Of a DNA stretch of 64,000 nt, positions 59,375-64,000 are shown one piece after another. Below the pieces are notes generated by a model. It made no database searches, was not told where the DNA came from, and saw nothing but the letters and a program-made list of their open reading frames with translations. The stretch is from Zonotrichia leucophrys gambelii (taxonomy: Eukaryota > Chordata > Aves > Passeriformes > Passerellidae): contig NC_088172.1 in NCBI RefSeq assembly GCF_028769735.1, forward strand, positions 75,354,631 through 75,418,630, read 5' to 3'. Position numbers and translations under genes: made by a program. Numbering within the stretch: position 1 is the stretch's first letter; every line of letters begins with the position of its first letter.

Positions 59375-62300
59375 CGTCCTCCCTCTGCTCGCCGTGGGCC
59401 AGTGCAGAGCCAAGCCCAGGTCACTTGGCTGCTTGCCCAGCCTGGAGCAGCACCATCAGGGCAGGACTTGCTGTGGGGCTGGAGACATCCACATTCCCTA
59501 GGATTTTATGAAATTTGCCTCTTCCTTTGCACAGGTGTCTCAACGCTTCCACATGGGGCAGCAGCACTTAAGAGAGAGGGAAGGGAGCACTGCTCTTCAG
59601 GAAAGGTGTCTTGTGGAGGCTGGGGAGGGGAAAGAGGATAGGATGGAATTAACTATGTATCTGGTGGAAGTGGAGGACAGCCTGGAACTCTGGACCCTGG
59701 AAAGGGACCAAAAAAGTTTTATTTCTTCCCTGGGTACAGCCTGTGGGAAGTGAATGTTTTCCCCTGCTCCCTTTGAGGTCATGCCAGTTATAGCTAGAAG
59801 CAGAAGCCCTCCACAAAAATGAGAGTGGAGTGCTGGATGCTGGGGCTTTTCACAGTGTGGCTCAGAGCAGAATTGCTGTCAGTGCATCCTGCTCCTTGCT
59901 CACACTCCAGAAGGACATTGCAGCCTGGATGGCCAGGGGTGCTCAGCATTTGTAAGAGGAGTGACCTTGTGTACTTCATCCATCCCAGCATCTCAGTATC
60001 CCTTATATGGGTGTCCCTGGCACCAGCCCAGCTCTCTGGGACCAGCATCCCCACAGTGGGGCAGCACCCAGTTCTGGGCCAAGCCAGCCTGGCTCAGAGC
60101 ACAGGCAGGGGCTGAGGTGTGCTGGCAGGAGGAAGCAGCCCCCAGTGCCTCACAAGGCTGTTCTCTCCTGCAGAGGCTCCCCAGGCTGGATGGAGGTGGG
60201 CTGCTTGTGCTTGTTTCTTGACTACCTGTGAGCTGAGCTCCCTCCCTGTGGGCTGGGCAGCTCCTTAGGGCCTGCCAGCCCAGGCTTCCAGCTTCTCCAT
60301 GCAATCCCAAATCCCCTGCAAAACAAGGCTCAGGTGGGACACAACAGGGGTGCAGGCAGGCAGAGCTGTCCCAGCTGCAGGGTCTCATCAGGCACACAGA
60401 AGCCCAGTTATAGGGCACGATGACACCCTGGCTTTGGGATGACAGGTGCCCCTGGCGTAGCCTTACCAGAAGCCCCCTGCCTCCCTCCCTTTGGGTGCCA
60501 GCTGGCAGATCCCTCCTCAGCCCTGGCAGCTGGCAGGACAGTATCAGCAGAGGGTTGGCAGGTGGGACTTCCCCAGCTAATGCCACTAAAAGTAGCCTGG
60601 CTCATCCCCCTCATTGCAAAGGGGACAAGGAAGATGCCCAGCAGAGGCCTTAAACCCTGAGGTGAGCTGAGTAGCAAGGGGGCCAGGTGTGACCAGACCT
60701 GCTCTTGGCTTTGGGTTTCTCTTGGCACAGGCACTAGCCAGCACTTCTGACTTTCCCACACCTGTCCCATAGGTGTGAGCTGGGTGGCCAGCAGCGACCA
60801 TGGATGCACAGCACCACTGCTCCTACTCCCCAACATCCCAGAACTTCCTGCTCCTCATATGGCCCTGCCTCCCCCAGCCCAGAGCTGCCTGCCCTTCCTG
60901 GGGGTTCCCCCTCTCCCCCCAGCTGCTCATGTCCATCCCCAGGCACGGGAGGGGGCCAGGACTGCAGCCCATCCCCACCTGGCCCCAGCAGCTGCCCCAG
61001 CAGCTGGGCTGGGCTCTGGCATCTCCCCCTTGGCCAGGCTTCACTCTGCCCCGGGCCCACGACTGCAGGAATGTCATTCCCGTGGGCACAAGGGGCCTTT
61101 GTGTGAGCAGGGACGGGGTGTGGGGGCCCAGCCCAGCATCTCAAGCTGGGGCTGGGGACAGGCACAGCTGAGGGCTCGTGGGTGGGCAGCAGCTGACTCC
61201 AGCATGGCCCCACAGCTCCCAGCCAGGCACAGTGCTGTCCCCACTGCTGCAAGGGGTGTCAGGGAAGAAAGCCCTCTCCTTATCCTCCTTGTCCCTCCAG
61301 CATCAGCAGCATCCTGCAGTCACCGCTGGCTCAGCACCAGTACAGAGCCTTAGTACCTGTGCCACTAGATGCTAAGGTCTCAGCCACCCCCCAAGGGGAG
61401 CAGGAGGGCTGGGACTTGGGGCCAGAAGCGCCAGCCAGCAGCTGCTGGATTCGGCCTTTTTCAACAGCTGCCGTCTCAGCGCCAGCAGCAGGGAATGTGC
61501 CTGGGCTGGGGCTTTCCAAGGCCTGGCCACAGTGCATTAAACAACCTATTTATAGCACTTGTGTCCCTCCTCAGCAGGAATGGCCTGTGCTCCTCCTGCA
61601 CAGGGCTGGGTGCTTGGGTGCCACCACTGTCCCCACCACCAGCATGCTCCAGGATCCCTGCCAGAAGGGTGAGGTTTCCTAAAACAAAATACTCTTGGCC
61701 TTCCTGACTCTCATCTTCCTCCTCTGCCACTTCTGAGAACTCCCAGTACTGCCCAGAGCAAGACTTGCACCAAATCTCATACATCTATTGGAGATGCCCT
61801 TCTTCCCATGATCCCTGCTGAATCCTTTGGAGATTTTATCAAACAACAGAGCAGAGGTGCTGTTCTGGGAGCAGGCTGAGTGCTGGGAGGTCACTCCTGG
61901 GGTGGCCTGTGCCAGACTGGCTGTTGTGTGATGGGGCACGGGACTGCTCAGAAGACACTCCCTCCACAGAAGGGAGTTGTACTAGGAGGTAGCACAGCCA
62001 TCTCCTGCCCAGATGCTGGCCCAGCACACACCCATGACCCTCCAGCCGTGCCTCCTCTGAGGTGGTGTCCCAATGGGTCCATCCTCTCCCAGAGGAGATG
62101 GAGTTGGAGCTGGCTGGCTCCAACCCCCGGATCTGCCCAGAGGATGTGTGGGCTGTGAGCTCACCCAGGCTCAGCAGCAAGAAGGAAGGGGCTGGGCTTT
62201 GGACAAGCTGAATTCTCAGGGCTTTGGGATGGCAGGGAGGAGAAGACAAGAGGACAGCTCTGTGCAGTCCTGCCAGCACCACAGGCTTAACCAGAAGCCC

Positions 62301-64000
62301 ACATCCTCCTCGAGCTGCCCGGAGGAATCTCCTGCTCCTTCTTCCCTGATGTCAGCTGTTAACTGCTCATCTGTGAGAAATAAGTACTATGGAGGGGTAT
62401 ACAGTCCCTGCTTAGGCTCGGGAAGTGGGTCTCAGCCCTTCCCATCAGTTGATAGGGTATACAATAAAGAAAATGGGTGCCTGAAAGGAAGCAATCTTGA
62501 CACGTACCCAGCCAAACACAGGCCAACCATTTAGTGAGGAATTTTGAGTATCCTGATGAAGAGGGATGAAACATAGACCAGCAAAAAGTGTTGGGAGACA
62601 GAGCAGTGATTGCAGGACCAGAAAGTCCTCCATGGATCAGAGAAGTTGCAGCAAGGCTCTAGGTGCTTTGGCCTAGAAAACACACAGGCAGGACTCTGCT
62701 GCCCTAAATCCTTGGTTTCAAAGTAGATACTGTTGCGATTTTGTTTTCTTTCAAGGTTGCATTCTCTTCCCAGCTGTGGGCTCTACTCGACAGAAGATAA
62801 AGTTTACATCCCTTCATCTCCCTGGGCTGTACTTTTGCCCAGTTGGGCCCACACTTTCCAGATGGGAAAAGCGACTCGGAAAGATCTCTGAATTTTTGGC
62901 AAGAGACAAAAATCTGCCTTTCTATGAGCCCCAAGAGCTTGGCAATTAAGCCCTGCCCCACCTTCTTCTCACTGCTGGGATGTTGCAAGCATCTGGCTCT
63001 CAAAGCAGGGTGAGAGCCTTCTGCACTCCCTCCCTGGCAAGGAACAGGTTTCTGCAGAGGCCACACACTACAGCCCCTTTGTTCCCAAAGAATTTTCCAT
63101 CCACTCCCTTGTGTATCTATCTCGGCAACATTACACTCAGATACAACCTAACACTCAGAGGCAATGCTCCCAGGAATGTGTTGCAGCATCTCTGCACTTG
63201 GTAAACACCTCCCTTTCCCCGTGGGACTGGAGGACAGGATTCCTCCAGTAAGGATGGCAGGAAGATCAGTTCCCTCAGCCCAGGCAGGGCTTTTCCTAGG
63301 AAAAGGCTCCCTGGGGAATAAGACGTCCACTCTCCTCTGTTACTGTCATCACTAACACTGACCTGGGGTGATGCATTTTCATCCCAGTGGTCCCCAGCCT
63401 GCTCAGAGTGGTGCAAGTGCCCTCTGCACAAGGAGAGGATATTCCCAGTGGAGCTGTACTGGGGAAATCAAGGCACTAAGCGAGGCTGATCCAGCATTGG
63501 CTGCAGCACAGCGAACCCAGGAGTCACCAGAGCAGGCCAAGCACTGCACCCGCTGCCTCCCTGATGAAGGGGAGATGCTCCTCCTGGGGGAACACAAACC
63601 CTGACAGAGCTGCAGCAAAGCTTTGGCTCCTGCTTCCTTTGTGGGAGCTCTTCCTGCTTCCGCATGGCAGCCAGCACGGAGCCCTGAGCCTGTGCCACGG
63701 CCTCTGAGCACAGCAGCCCACCCTGAGCCCGGGAGCCTCCAGGCCAGTCCCACGGGCCTGACGTCAGCCCCGCTCCATGAAGCTCTGGGGCCATCGGGGA
63801 GCTGTTTCTGCTTCCAGCACATGGTGTCCCAGCCTGCTTTCCTCATCCATGGCTGGCTCCCTGGGAAGAATCCATGGGGCTGGGAAAGGTCACCCTGGCT
63901 GAGCTAACCCTTGGATGGGACTTACTGGGCAAGGGACAGCTTACAGCAGGCAGGCAGGGAAATGGAACAGTGGTTTTTGGTCCCTCGTGTCTGTTCAGTC
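59375..64000. other. downstream flank with no recognised coding exon
   Basis: From human synteny SLC29A1 should come next on the + strand, but none of its coding exons is recognisable here. Proline-rich frames at 60730-61360 on both strands follow composition. A second AATAAA occurs at 62463-62468 and a perfect CRE-type palindrome TGACGTCA at 63759-63766 in GC-rich sequence; the latter may belong to a promoter or enhancer for the next gene. Confidence 0.5.

Noticed and set aside
60734..61353. Overlapping proline-rich frames on both strands
   Set aside because: C-rich composition produces long frames on both strands at once; no coding signature.
59375..64000. SLC29A1 expected from human synteny
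   Set aside because: No exon encoding recognisable nucleoside-transporter sequence was found; it probably starts beyond the window.

Overview
The window looks like bird nuclear DNA. It carries CR1-type LINE sequence, an avian-style endogenous retroviral LTR, another repeat seen in many bird assemblies, and two vertebrate genes whose exons I could join by hand. One of those proteins matches chicken mu/m-type calpain, as I recall it, almost residue for residue. A passerine is possible, but nothing here fixes the order or species.

Layout. Positions 1-24984 hold no recognisable coding exon. This stretch is relatively AT-rich and is probably the first intron and/or 5' flank of the next gene. It contains a CR1 3' end (about 8095-8578), a degenerate avian repeat (about 14800-15550) and an LTR in minus orientation (about 16632-17144). 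Positions 25007-41410 hold the complete coding region of TMEM63B on the + strand: 23 coding exons, 832 codons, every intron GT-AG and every exon phase compatible. Its 3' UTR runs to at least the AATAAA at 42872. Positions 42890-49389 are a GC-rich spacer with two CpG-rich patches (about 46100-46760 and 48620-48990), likely 5' exons and promoters of the next gene. Positions 49427-58021 hold the complete coding region of CAPN11 (avian mu/m-calpain) on the + strand: 21 coding exons, 705 codons, catalytic Cys/His/Asn all present. Positions 58022-64000 are its probable 3' UTR and downstream flank, with no further coding exon that I can recognise.

The TMEM63B-CAPN11 tandem order is the same as on human chromosome 6p21, where SLC29A1 follows. 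This supports the orthology calls. The two proteins are not a known complex, although a mechanosensitive cation channel next to a calcium-activated protease is a natural pairing for calcium signalling; that link is speculation.

The most interesting signals concern RNA processing of TMEM63B. A 39-bp cassette exon corresponds to the exon reported as alternatively spliced in mammals. The genomically encoded Gln codon matches the mammalian Q/R editing site, and an intronic sequence just upstream can be folded by hand into a hairpin that covers the edited base. A decoy 3' splice site sits 73 nt after the cassette exon, and a three-codon upstream ORF ends two bases before the start codon. No computation was run. 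Boundaries come from reading splice sites and reading frame, and homology statements rest on recall of the families.
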